A stretch of 64,000 nucleotides of DNA from Catenuloplanes indicus (GTDB lineage: Bacteria; Actinomycetota; Actinomycetes; Mycobacteriales; Micromonosporaceae), in assembly GCF_030813715.1 (NCBI RefSeq), contig NZ_JAUSUZ010000001.1, positions 3,038,001 through 3,102,000 on the forward strand. The letters are read 5' to 3'. Position 1 is the first letter of the stretch, and each line of letters opens with the position of its first letter. This document shows positions 21,258 to 29,003 of this stretch, piece after piece. The notes under the pieces were generated by a model. That model saw nothing but the letters and a program-made list of their open reading frames with translations. It was not told the DNA's origin and ran no database searches. The translations under genes and the position numbers were made by a program.

Positions 21258-22019
21258 GTGAACGACCTGGTGGAAACGCTGCGCGCGGCTGGTTGCGTGT
21301 TCGCGGAGGACGAGGCCCGGGTGCTGCGCGAGGCCGCGGGCACACCGGCCCAGCTGGCCGCGATGACCACCCGCCGGGTCGCCGGTGAGCCGCTGGAGCA
21401 CGTGGTGGGCGCGGTGGAGTTCGCCGGGCGGCGGTGGGCGGTGGCGCCGGGCGTCTTCGTCCCGCGGCAGCGCAGTGAACTGCTGGTCCGTACCGCGGTG
21501 GCGGCCGGCAGGGAAGAAACGCCGGTCGTCCTGGACCTGTGCTGCGGTTGCGGCGCGCTCGGGGCCGCCACCGTGGCCGCGTTACCCGGCGCGCGGCTGG
21601 TCGCGGCGGACCTCGACCCGGTCGCGGTGGCCTGCGCCCGGCACAACGTGGAACCGCTCGGCGGCCGCGTGTTCACCGGCGACCTGTTCGCGCCACTCCC
21701 CGCGGAGCTGCGCGGCACCGTGACGATCCTGCTGGCGAACGTGCCGTACGTGCCGACGGACGAGGTCGCGCTGATGCCGCCGGAGGCACGCGAGCACGAG
21801 CCCCGGTTCGCGCTGGACGGCGGCCCGGACGGCCTGGACCTGCTGCGCCGGGTCGCGGCCGGGGCCGGGGACTGGCTGGCGCCGGGCGGCCTGCTGCTGA
21901 CCGAGACCGGCGAGCGGCAGGCACCGGCCGCGGCCGCGATCCTCGCCGGCGCCGGACTGCACCCGGAGATCGTCCCGGACGATGATCTTGGGGCTACCGC
22001 GGTCGTGGCCCGCCGATAG
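21258..22019 (+). CDS. PrmC-like protein N5-glutamine methyltransferase, divergent
   Basis: 253 aa SAM-dependent methyltransferase. Motif I VLDLCCGCGALGAA near 94-107. The catalytic NPPY of PrmC/HemK, which holds the Gln amide, is replaced by NVPY in LLANVPYVPTDE near 159. N-terminal helical region as in PrmC. It belongs to an actinobacterial PrmC paralogue group; its protein substrate is unknown and need not be release factors. Confidence 0.8.
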   Translation: MNDLVETLRAAGCVFAEDEARVLREAAGTPAQLAAMTTRRVAGEPLEHVVGAVEFAGRRWAVAPGVFVPRQRSELLVRTAVAAGREETPVVLDLCCGCGALGAATVAALPGARLVAADLDPVAVACARHNVEPLGGRVFTGDLFAPLPAELRGTVTILLANVPYVPTDEVALMPPEAREHEPRFALDGGPDGLDLLRRVAAGAGDWLAPGGLLLTETGERQAPAAAAILAGAGLHPEIVPDDDLGATAVVARR

Positions 22020-22022
22020 GCT
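22017..22022 (+). promoter_or_regulatory. -10 box (TAGGCT), leaderless
   Basis: TAGGCT ends 7 nt before ATG 22030; it overlaps the stop codon of the methyltransferase gene. Confidence 0.5.
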
Positions 22023-22029
22023 GGTCCGC

Positions 22030-22509
22030 ATGGAGATCAGGACGGCGACCGACGCGGACTGGCCGGGCATCTGGCCGATCCTGCGCTGGGTCATCTCGAC
22101 CGGCGAGCACTTCACCTGGGGCCCGGACACCACCGAGGAATGGGCTCGCGGCAAGTGGATGACCGGCCGCACCATCGTCGCGGTCGACCCGGACGGCACG
22201 ATCGTCGGCACCGCCTACACCATGCCGAACCAGCCCGGCCACGGCGCGCACGTGGCCAACGCCGGCTTCGCGGTCGCGCCGGAGCACGGCGGGCGCGGCA
22301 TCGGCCGGGCGCTCGGCGAGCGGGCTCTCGCGGACGCGGCCGCGGACGGGTACCGCGCCATGCAGTTCAACGCGGTCGTCTCCACCAACGCGCCGGCCGT
22401 CAAGCTGTGGCTCTCGCTCGGCTTCGAGATCCTGGCGACCGTGCCGGAAGCCTTCAAGCACCCCACCGAGGGGTACGTCGGGCTGCACGTCATGCACCGG
22501 AGTCTCTAG
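22030..22509 (+). CDS. GNAT family N-acetyltransferase
   Basis: 159 aa. The acetyl-CoA binding segment APEHGGRGIGRALGERAL lies near 83-100 and the C-terminal strand/helix NAVVSTNAPAVKLWLSLGFEIL is typical of GNAT. ATG 22030 is chosen because a -10 box lies 7 nt upstream. Substrate unknown. The C-terminal EAFKHPTEGYVGLHVMHR is shared with a common uncharacterised GNAT group. Confidence 0.88.
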   Translation: MEIRTATDADWPGIWPILRWVISTGEHFTWGPDTTEEWARGKWMTGRTIVAVDPDGTIVGTAYTMPNQPGHGAHVANAGFAVAPEHGGRGIGRALGERALADAAADGYRAMQFNAVVSTNAPAVKLWLSLGFEILATVPEAFKHPTEGYVGLHVMHRSL

Positions 22510-22514
22510 AAGAC

Positions 22515-22520
22515 TAGGGT
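22515..22520 (+). promoter_or_regulatory. -10 box (TAGGGT), leaderless
   Basis: TAGGGT ends 7 nt before GTG 22528. Confidence 0.5.
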
Positions 22521-22527
22521 TTTACTG

Positions 22528-23325
22528 GTGACGGAGCTGCCGATCTGCCGCACCTGCGGGGTGCAGTACGGTGCCGCGAGCTTCGACGCGCGGACCTGCG
22601 CCATCTGCGCGGACGAGCGGCAATACACGGGCTGGGACGGGCAGCGGTGGACCACGCTGGCCGGGCTCTCCGCCGCCGGGCACCACGGCGTGGTGCGTCC
22701 CGAGCCGCCCGGGCTGTGGGGCGTCGGCGTCGAACCGGCCGTGGCCATCGGGCAGCGCGCGCTGATCGTCCCCGGCGAGGGCGGCAACGTGCTCTTCGAC
22801 TGCGTGCCCTACCTGGACGATCGCACGGTCGCGGCCGTGCACGAGCACGGCGGGCTGGCCTCGATCGCGATCTCTCACCCGCACTTCTACGGCGCGATGA
22901 TCGAGTGGAGCCGCGCATTCGGCGACATCCCGGTGTACGTGCACGCGGCCGACCGGCAGTGGGTCAAGCGGCACGGCAACGTACGCCTCTGGGACGGCGA
23001 GACGCTGGAGATCCTGCCCGGCCGCACCCTGATCAACTGCGGCGTCCACTTCCCCGGCGGCACCGTGCTGCACTGGGCCGCCGGGTCCGCGCTGTGCACC
23101 GGCGACATCTTCACGGTCGTGATGGACCGGCGATGGGTGAGCTTCATGTACTCCTACCCGAACCTCATCCCGGAGCGCCCGTCCGTCATCACGCGCGCGT
23201 TGTCGCTGGTAGAGCCGTTCGAGTTCGACACGATCTACGGTGGATGGTGGGGTCGCGTGGTGCGCTCCGGCGCGAAGGCGGCACTGACCGCGTCCGCCGA
23301 GCGGTACCTGAGCCGGCTCGATTGA
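22528..23325 (+). CDS. MBL-fold-like protein with N-terminal zinc-ribbon-type cysteines
   Basis: 265 aa. The N-terminus has CRTCG and CAIC about 20 residues apart, a probable zinc knuckle. The rest follows a metallo-beta-lactamase fold, but the HxHxDH motif reads HPHFYG near 117, so the Asp and the third His are missing. A late GDIF and a CGVHFPGG segment remain. Metal binding and hydrolysis are therefore uncertain. No signal peptide. Function unknown. Confidence 0.72.
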   Translation: MTELPICRTCGVQYGAASFDARTCAICADERQYTGWDGQRWTTLAGLSAAGHHGVVRPEPPGLWGVGVEPAVAIGQRALIVPGEGGNVLFDCVPYLDDRTVAAVHEHGGLASIAISHPHFYGAMIEWSRAFGDIPVYVHAADRQWVKRHGNVRLWDGETLEILPGRTLINCGVHFPGGTVLHWAAGSALCTGDIFTVVMDRRWVSFMYSYPNLIPERPSVITRALSLVEPFEFDTIYGGWWGRVVRSGAKAALTASAERYLSRLD

Positions 23326-23395
23326 CGATCCCGGACGCCGGGCCGCATTCGCCTCTGCGACCATGTGGGACGCATTCGTGTTCGCAGGGGGACTC

Positions 23396-26278
23396 ATGAA
23401 ACCGCTCCTGCCGGGAGACCCGGCCCGGATAGGTCGCTACGAGCTCGAAGCCCGTCTCGGCGCCGGCGGCATGGGCGTGGTCTATCTCGGGCGTACGCCC
23501 GGCGGCCGCCCCGCCGCGGTCAAGGTGATCAGCCCCGGCTACCTCGCGCAGCCGGAGGCGCTGACCCGGTTCCGCCGCGAGGCCGCGACGCTCCGCACCG
23601 TCCGCAGTGCCTACACGGCCGCGCTGATCGACTCCGAGCTGACCACCGCGCCGTACTGGATGGCCACCGAGTACATCCCCGGCCCCACGCTCGCGGCCGC
23701 GGTCGCGGCGGACGGCCCGATGCCCGCGGCCGCCGCGATCCGGATGATGGCCGCGCTCGCCGAGGGCCTGGCCGAGATCCACGCACACGGCATCTGCCAC
23801 CGCGACCTCAAACCGCAGAACGTCATCCTGTCCGCGACCGGCCCGCAGCTCATCGACTTCGGCGTGGCCCGCGGAGCGGACGACGCCGGCCTGACGCTCA
23901 GCGGCACGTTCATGGGCACGCTCGGCTACACCGCGCCGGAACTGATGGACGACGACGAGCTGACCCCGGCCGCGGACGTGTTCGCGCTCGGCGCCACCAC
24001 CGCGCTCGCCGCAACCGGCCGCCGCCCGTTCGGCGGCGGCGCGGTCGAACGCGTCGCACTCCGCGTCATCCAGGGCGACATCGACCTGGACGGCGTCGAC
24101 ACCGGCCTGGCCACGCTGATCCGCGCGTGCGTCACCCGCGACCCGGCCGGCCGCCCCACCCCGGACGCCATCATCGACCGCTGCCGCGACTGGCTCGGCA
24201 GTGGCGGCACCCCGTCACCCACGAACCCACCACCCCGATCCCCGGGTACGCCGTCAGCCGCGCCGGCCGGCCCGACGTTCGCTCCCGGCGGGCCCGGTGC
24301 CGCCGGTGCGGGAACTCTCGGAGCCGCCGGCTCTCCCAGCGCCGCCGGTGCGGGGACCTTCGGGGCTGCGGGCGCTGCCGGTTCTTCCGGCAGCTCCGGA
24401 GCCGGGTCCCGCGGAGACACCGGTTCCGGCCCCGCCGAGGCGGCGTCCTTCGGGGCTGCCGTGACGCCCGGCGCCGGGGTATCCGGGGCCGCGGGGAACG
24501 CCGGCGGAGCCAGCGATGCGGCGGCCTGGGCGGCCGAGTTCAGCCGGGCCACCGGCGCGAACCCACATGCTTGGGCACCGCAGCCACCGCCCACCGCGCC
24601 CTCCGCGTCCCCGCCGCCGCCCACGTTCGCCCCGGTCACCGGGATCGGCGGTGCCGGCGCAGCTCGCGGTGCCGACGCAGCTCGCGGTACTGATCGGACC
24701 GGCGGTGTCGCGGGCACGGGCAGCCAGCCGGGGACGCGCTCCTCCGCCGACACGGCCGGCGCCGCCGGTGCCGCCGGTGGCGGCGACGCGGACAGCCGAG
24801 ACGGCTCCGGCAGCGGCCCGGGCAAGGCAACCGACACGGGTGACTTGGCCGGCCCGGCGGAAGTCCACCACCCCGCCGTGCCGCGCGGGGCCGCCGCCAA
24901 TGCGGGCACGCCATCCGGCGCGGGAGGAACAGCCAGCGCGAAAAGCCCTGACAACGCGGGCGGCGCAAGCATCCTGCGCAGCGCAAGCAACCCGGACGGC
25001 GCAAGCAACCCGGACAGCGCAAGCAACCCGGGCAACAGTGGCAGCGCAGCCAGGCAAGGCCACGGCGACAGCACGGCCGGTGCGGGCAACTCGGCCGCAC
25101 CGGGCCACCCCGCTGGCCCTGGTATCGCCGTCAACAGCGGCGATACGGCCGGGCAGGGCAGCCTGCGCCGCAATGGAATGCCGAACACCGCCGACGACCC
25201 AGCCGCACCGGGCAACGCAAGCAGCGCGGGCAACGCAAGCAGCGCGGGCAACGCAAGCAGCGCGGGCAACGTGGCCAACGCGAGTAGCGCGGGCGACGCC
25301 GGTGACGCGGACCTCGCCAGCCGCGCACGCGCCGCGGGTGGTGCAGGTAACGCCGGCGGTGCGGGCAACGCGGCCGGCGCAGGCAGCCCGGACAACGCCA
25401 GCAGCCCGCACGGCGCAGGTACCGCACGCGGCGCGGGCAGCGCAGGGCGTGGCGCGGGCAATGCGGCCGATGCCGGCAACACAAGGGCCGCGTTCAGCGG
25501 GGCGTCGGTGCCCGGGGCTCCGGCGCAGGCTGGTGGGGGTGGCGGCGGTGCCGGGGGGACGGTGGTGGCCCGGCTGCCTCGTGCGGGCGGCGAAGCGGGT
25601 GGCGCACGTACCCCTGGAAAGATTTTGATCTTGGTTGGGGTCGCGGTGGTCGCGGTGCTGGTTGCGGTCGGGGGTGCGGTGGCGGTGCTGAGCGGGGGTG
25701 ACGAGGAAGTCGTGGCCCCGGCGGGGAACGTGGTCGCGGCGTCGCCGATGTGGAGCCTCGGGCTGCCGAACACGGCGCCGCCGGTTCCGACGCTGCCGCC
25801 GTCACCGGCTTCGGGAGCCACGACGGCACCGGCCACTTCGCCGCCGAAGCCGCGGCCGACGACGGGTGCGCCGTCCCGGACCGCGAAACCGGCGGTCACC
25901 ACGCCGACCAGCGCGGACGGCCGCTGCATTCAGATGCCGGCCGACACGAATCCCGGCGTGCAGGTGTCAGTGGCGGCGTGTGACGGGTCGACGGCGCAGC
26001 GCTGGACGTTCGATGCGGGCGACCGGCTGCGGCACACGGTCGGCTCCGTCACCCGCTGTCTCGACATCGGTGCGAACGGCGGTGCGGACATCGGCTACGC
26101 GGTGCAGCTCTGGGACTGCAATGACGGCGGTGCGCAGCGCTTCGTGCCGCAGCCGAACGGCACGCTCGCGCTGCCGGACACCGACCGCTGTCTGACCATC
26201 GTGGACGGCGGTGCGCTCTCCGTGCAGCCGTGCACCGGCAAGATCGGGCAGGTCTGGCGGATGCCGAGCCGGGCCTGA
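23396..26278 (+). CDS. Receptor-like Ser/Thr protein kinase with ricin-type lectin domain
   Basis: 960 aa from ATG 23396 (AGGGGG upstream). Kinase domain about 1-275: P-loop LGAGGMGVVY, catalytic HRDLKPQN near 135, DFG near 150 and APE in GYTAPEL. Then about 450 residues of Gly/Ala/Ser/Asn/Pro low-complexity sequence, one TM near 741-763 (ILVGVAVVAVLVAVGGAVAVL), a Pro/Thr wall-spanning stretch and a C-terminal ricin B beta-trefoil with QRW repeats (AQRWTF, AQRFVP, GQVWRM). The kinase is inside and the lectin outside, so it may sense sugars of the wall or environment. The order PASTA-kinase style but with ricin is known in actinobacteria; the very long linker is odd. Confidence 0.9.
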   Translation: MKPLLPGDPARIGRYELEARLGAGGMGVVYLGRTPGGRPAAVKVISPGYLAQPEALTRFRREAATLRTVRSAYTAALIDSELTTAPYWMATEYIPGPTLAAAVAADGPMPAAAAIRMMAALAEGLAEIHAHGICHRDLKPQNVILSATGPQLIDFGVARGADDAGLTLSGTFMGTLGYTAPELMDDDELTPAADVFALGATTALAATGRRPFGGGAVERVALRVIQGDIDLDGVDTGLATLIRACVTRDPAGRPTPDAIIDRCRDWLGSGGTPSPTNPPPRSPGTPSAAPAGPTFAPGGPGAAGAGTLGAAGSPSAAGAGTFGAAGAAGSSGSSGAGSRGDTGSGPAEAASFGAAVTPGAGVSGAAGNAGGASDAAAWAAEFSRATGANPHAWAPQPPPTAPSASPPPPTFAPVTGIGGAGAARGADAARGTDRTGGVAGTGSQPGTRSSADTAGAAGAAGGGDADSRDGSGSGPGKATDTGDLAGPAEVHHPAVPRGAAANAGTPSGAGGTASAKSPDNAGGASILRSASNPDGASNPDSASNPGNSGSAARQGHGDSTAGAGNSAAPGHPAGPGIAVNSGDTAGQGSLRRNGMPNTADDPAAPGNASSAGNASSAGNASSAGNVANASSAGDAGDADLASRARAAGGAGNAGGAGNAAGAGSPDNASSPHGAGTARGAGSAGRGAGNAADAGNTRAAFSGASVPGAPAQAGGGGGGAGGTVVARLPRAGGEAGGARTPGKILILVGVAVVAVLVAVGGAVAVLSGGDEEVVAPAGNVVAASPMWSLGLPNTAPPVPTLPPSPASGATTAPATSPPKPRPTTGAPSRTAKPAVTTPTSADGRCIQMPADTNPGVQVSVAACDGSTAQRWTFDAGDRLRHTVGSVTRCLDIGANGGADIGYAVQLWDCNDGGAQRFVPQPNGTLALPDTDRCLTIVDGGALSVQPCTGKIGQVWRMPSRA
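24981..25264 (+). repeat. 18-bp tandem repeats within the kinase linker
   Basis: Two short runs of 18-bp, in-frame repeats: units encoding ASNPDG/ASNPDS/ASNPGN at about 24985-25038, and three identical units encoding GNASSA at 25211-25264. Because the unit is a multiple of three the frame survives copy-number change, unlike the 56-bp and 16-bp arrays near 47-48 kb. Confidence 0.85.
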
Positions 26279-26283
26279 TCCAC

Positions 26284-26299
26284 GATCACTCTAGTGATC
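26284..26299. promoter_or_regulatory. Palindrome GATCACT-CT-AGTGATC
   Basis: Seven-bp perfect arms around a 2-bp centre, just after the kinase stop and upstream of the small ORF and moeA. It could be an operator or a weak terminator; there is no T run. Confidence 0.4.
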
Positions 26300-26350
26300 A
26301 ACGTCACATCTCAATAAGGTCGTCGATGAATCCCGACGGGAGGAGTCGTC

Positions 26351-26437
26351 ATGACCACGATGCGAACCGGGATCGTCGCCCTCGTCCTCCCCACCGTCCG
26401 CCGCCGCCGCGACCGGGTCTTCACCGAGGAGGAGTGA
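26351..26437 (+). CDS. Possible 28-aa leader ORF upstream of moeA
   Basis: ATG 26351 is preceded at 4-5 nt by GGGAGGAG. The product MTTMRTGIVALVLPTVRRRR ends with DRVFTEEE. The last codons GAG GAG GAG form a Shine-Dalgarno, and the TGA overlaps a GTG at 26434 in the moeA frame. This is what a translationally coupled leader would look like, but such short frames occur by chance. Confidence 0.35.
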   Translation: MTTMRTGIVALVLPTVRRRRDRVFTEEE

Positions 26438-26493
26438 ACGGCTTGGTTTGGGGGATCCGGGGCTGCGGGGCAATACTCGGCGAAAGATCACCG

Positions 26494-27720
26494 ATGGGAT
26501 CCGAAGCCATGCCGACGTCACCGGGAACCGACGCCCACGCCAGCTCGTCCGCCGCCGCGGCGCGGGTGGTGGCGGACATGCCGTGGGACCGGGCGTACCG
26601 GCTGGCCGGCACGCTGCCGCATCCGCTGGCCGCGGAGCGGGTGCCGCTGGGGCGCGCACACGGCCGGACGCTGGCAGAGCCGGCGACCTCGGCCGTGCTG
26701 CTGCCCGGCACGGACACCTCGGCGATGGACGGCTACGCGATCTCCGGCCCGGCGCCGTGGCGGGTCGTCGGCCGGATCCTGGCCGGCCGGCCCGCGACCG
26801 GCGCGCTCGCCGCGGGCGAGGCCGTGGAGATCGCCACCGGCGCGCCGGTGCCGCCCGGAGCGGACGCGGTCATCCCGGTCGAGCGTTGCCGGATCGACGG
26901 CGACACGGTCCGGCCGGCCGACGTCGGCCCGGCCCGCACCCACATCCGGTACGCGGGCGAGGACCTGCGGCCCGGCCGGCTGCTCGCACCGGCCGGTGCC
27001 CGGGTCACGGCCACGCTGACCGGCCTGGCCGCGCACGCCGGTCTGGACGAACTGGTGGTCCGGCGGAGTCCGCGGGTGCGGCTGACCGCGACCGGCGACG
27101 AGATCGTCCACGCCGGTGTGCCCGCGCCCGGCCAGGTCCGGGACGCGCTGACGCCGCTGCTGACCGCGCTGCTCGCGGACTCCGGCGCGACGCCGGCCGG
27201 TGCCGCGCACGTGCCGGATCGGGCGGAGCTGCTGGCGGCCGCGATCGACGGCACGGACTGGGACGTGATGGCGGTGACCGGCTCGTCGTCGGTCGGCCGC
27301 GCGGATCACCTGCACCGCGTGCTGACCAGGGCCGGCGCGCGCTGGCACGTGGACGGCGTCGCCTGCCGGCCCGGTCATCCGCAGGCGCTGGCGCAGCTGC
27401 CCGGCGGCCGGTGGGTCGTCGGCCTCCCCGGCAACCCGTACGCCGCGATGGTCGGCGCCGTGACGCTGCTGCGCCCGCTGCTGGACGCATTGCAGGGCCG
27501 GGCGCCGCGCGAGCCGCTGCGCTTGCCGGTGACCGGGAACGCGCACCCGTTCGACGGCGGTACCCGGCTGGTCCCGGTGCATGTGACCGGCGGGCGGGCC
27601 GTCGTGGTACCGGGTTCCCGGCCGGCCAGCCTGCTTTCCGCCGCGACCGCGGACGCGCTGGCCGTGATCCCGTCCGGCTGGGCGCAGGGCGACGCGGCCG
27701 ACCTGCTACCGGTGCAGTGA
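26494..27720 (+). CDS. moeA: Molybdopterin molybdotransferase MoeA-like
   Basis: 408 aa from ATG 26494; GTG 26434 (coupled to the leader ORF) and ATG 26509 are alternatives. Inserts molybdenum into adenylylated molybdopterin. Motifs: TDTSAMDGYAI near 71, TGAPVPPGADAVI, and GLPGNPYA near the C-terminus. The usual GGxS-G-D motif is TGSSSVGRADH here, which departs from TTGGVSVGDYD at key positions, so the activity may be altered. The 3' end overlaps the convergent DUF2000 gene by 15 bp. No other moa/moe gene is visible. Confidence 0.85.
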   Translation: MGSEAMPTSPGTDAHASSSAAAARVVADMPWDRAYRLAGTLPHPLAAERVPLGRAHGRTLAEPATSAVLLPGTDTSAMDGYAISGPAPWRVVGRILAGRPATGALAAGEAVEIATGAPVPPGADAVIPVERCRIDGDTVRPADVGPARTHIRYAGEDLRPGRLLAPAGARVTATLTGLAAHAGLDELVVRRSPRVRLTATGDEIVHAGVPAPGQVRDALTPLLTALLADSGATPAGAAHVPDRAELLAAAIDGTDWDVMAVTGSSSVGRADHLHRVLTRAGARWHVDGVACRPGHPQALAQLPGGRWVVGLPGNPYAAMVGAVTLLRPLLDALQGRAPREPLRLPVTGNAHPFDGGTRLVPVHVTGGRAVVVPGSRPASLLSAATADALAVIPSGWAQGDAADLLPVQ

Positions 27721-28125
27721 CGCGCCCTTGAGGATCCGGTCGACCGCGTTCTTCGGCGCGTGCAGGCCGATCCCGACCAGGTTCAGGTCATCGCGCTCGA
27801 CCGCGGCCACCGCCGCCCGGTTCGCCTCGTCGTGGCCGGTGCGGAACAGCTCCTCCGTGAAGATCGTCATCGGTACGTCGCGGGACAGCGCACGTCCGTG
27901 CGCGGCGGTGAGCAGCGCGGCGTCGCCCGCGAAGACCAGCACCGGCTGGCCGAACATCGGCAGGTACGCGGTGCCGTCCGCGTCCGCGTAGGGCTCGCCT
28001 AGCAGGTGCGGGCGGGTCCCGGCGAGCCCGCTGATCAGGAACGCGGTGACGTTCAGCCGTTGCCAGGTCAGCAGGTCGTCGCGGAGCAGGACGGCAATCT
28101 TGGTGTCGAATCGGACCGTACTCAT
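27706..28125 (-). CDS. DUF2000 family protein
   Basis: 139 aa beginning MSTVRFDTKIAVLLRDDLLTWQRLNV, the characteristic DUF2000 entry, with LLGEPYADADGTAYLPMFGQPVLVF in the middle. A small cytoplasmic protein of unknown function; the fold is peptidyl-tRNA-hydrolase-like in the databases I recall. ATG 28125 has GGGAGG upstream. It is divergent from an AraC regulator 51 bp away, a common arrangement, so that regulator probably controls it. Convergent overlap of 15 bp with moeA. Confidence 0.88.
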   Translation of the reverse strand: MSTVRFDTKIAVLLRDDLLTWQRLNVTAFLISGLAGTRPHLLGEPYADADGTAYLPMFGQPVLVFAGDAALLTAAHGRALSRDVPMTIFTEELFRTGHDEANRAAVAAVERDDLNLVGIGLHAPKNAVDRILKGASLHR

Positions 28126-28163
28126 GGCGAACAGCCTCCCGCCGGCCCGCACCCGGCGTCTTG

Positions 28164-28169
28164 TACGTT
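28164..28169 (+). promoter_or_regulatory. -10 box (TACGTT), leaderless
   Basis: TACGTT ends 7 nt before the AraC ATG at 28177, in the 51-bp divergent region. Confidence 0.45.
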
Positions 28170-28176
28170 TCTCACC

Positions 28177-28998
28177 ATGCGTGAGCTGGTCACGGCCTGG
28201 CGGCCGGCGGTCGCGGGCGTGCGGGAGGTGTTCCACGCCCGGTTCGTCGCGCACGCGTACCCGGCGCACACGCACGATGCCTGGACGCTGCTGATCGTCG
28301 ACGACGGCGCGATCACGTACGACCTGGAGCAGGCGCACCACGGCACGGTCGGCGGGACGGTCACGCTGCTGCCGCCGCACGTGCCGCACGACGGTCGCGC
28401 CGCCACCACGCACGGTTTCCGCAAGCGCGTGCTCTACCTCGACCCGCACGTGCTCGGCGAGGATCTGATCGGCGCGGCCGTGGACCGGCCGGGCCTGACC
28501 GATCCGCCGCTGCGGCACGCCGTGCACCGGCTGCACACCGCGCTGGAGAGCCCCGGTGACGCGCTGGAGGCGGAGAGCCGGCTGGCGCTGATCCGCGACC
28601 GGCTCCGCGCCCACCTGTTGCCGCTGGTCCCGGCCGGGCCGCCGCCTCCGCGGGGCCTGGCCGGCGACCTGCGCGCGCTGCTGGACCGGGACACCGCGGC
28701 CGGTCTGACGCTGCGGGACGCGGCCGCGGCGCTGCACGCCCACCCGAGTCACCTGGTCCGCGCGTTCACCCGCGCGTTCGGGCTGCCGCCGCACCGCTAT
28801 CTGACCGGCCGCCGGGTGGACGCGGCCCGCGGCATGCTGCTGGCCGGTGTGCCGCCGGCCGAGGTCGCGACCGCGGCCGGTTTCCATGACCAGTCGCACC
28901 TGAACCGGCACTTCACGAAGGTCCTGGGCGTCACACCCGGCCGCTTCGCGGCACGATCGAGACATTCCGGGGGTACGCCGTGGCGTACCCCCGGATGA
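28177..28998 (+). CDS. AraC family transcriptional regulator
   Basis: 273 aa. N-terminal cupin-type sensor (HAYPAHTHDAWTLLIVDDGAI ... LLPPHVPHDGR) and a C-terminal AraC DNA-binding domain from about 165 with two HTHs, TLRDAAAALHAHPSHLVRAF and PAEVATAAGFHDQSHLNRHFTK, ending in GVTPGRF. The effector is unknown. Divergent from DUF2000, so likely its activator. A short terminator-like CGGGGGTACGCCG...GTACCCCCG hairpin overlaps the end of the gene. Confidence 0.92.
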   Translation: MRELVTAWRPAVAGVREVFHARFVAHAYPAHTHDAWTLLIVDDGAITYDLEQAHHGTVGGTVTLLPPHVPHDGRAATTHGFRKRVLYLDPHVLGEDLIGAAVDRPGLTDPPLRHAVHRLHTALESPGDALEAESRLALIRDRLRAHLLPLVPAGPPPPRGLAGDLRALLDRDTAAGLTLRDAAAALHAHPSHLVRAFTRAFGLPPHRYLTGRRVDAARGMLLAGVPPAEVATAAGFHDQSHLNRHFTKVLGVTPGRFAARSRHSGGTPWRTPG

Positions 28999-29003
28999 TC
29001 CGG

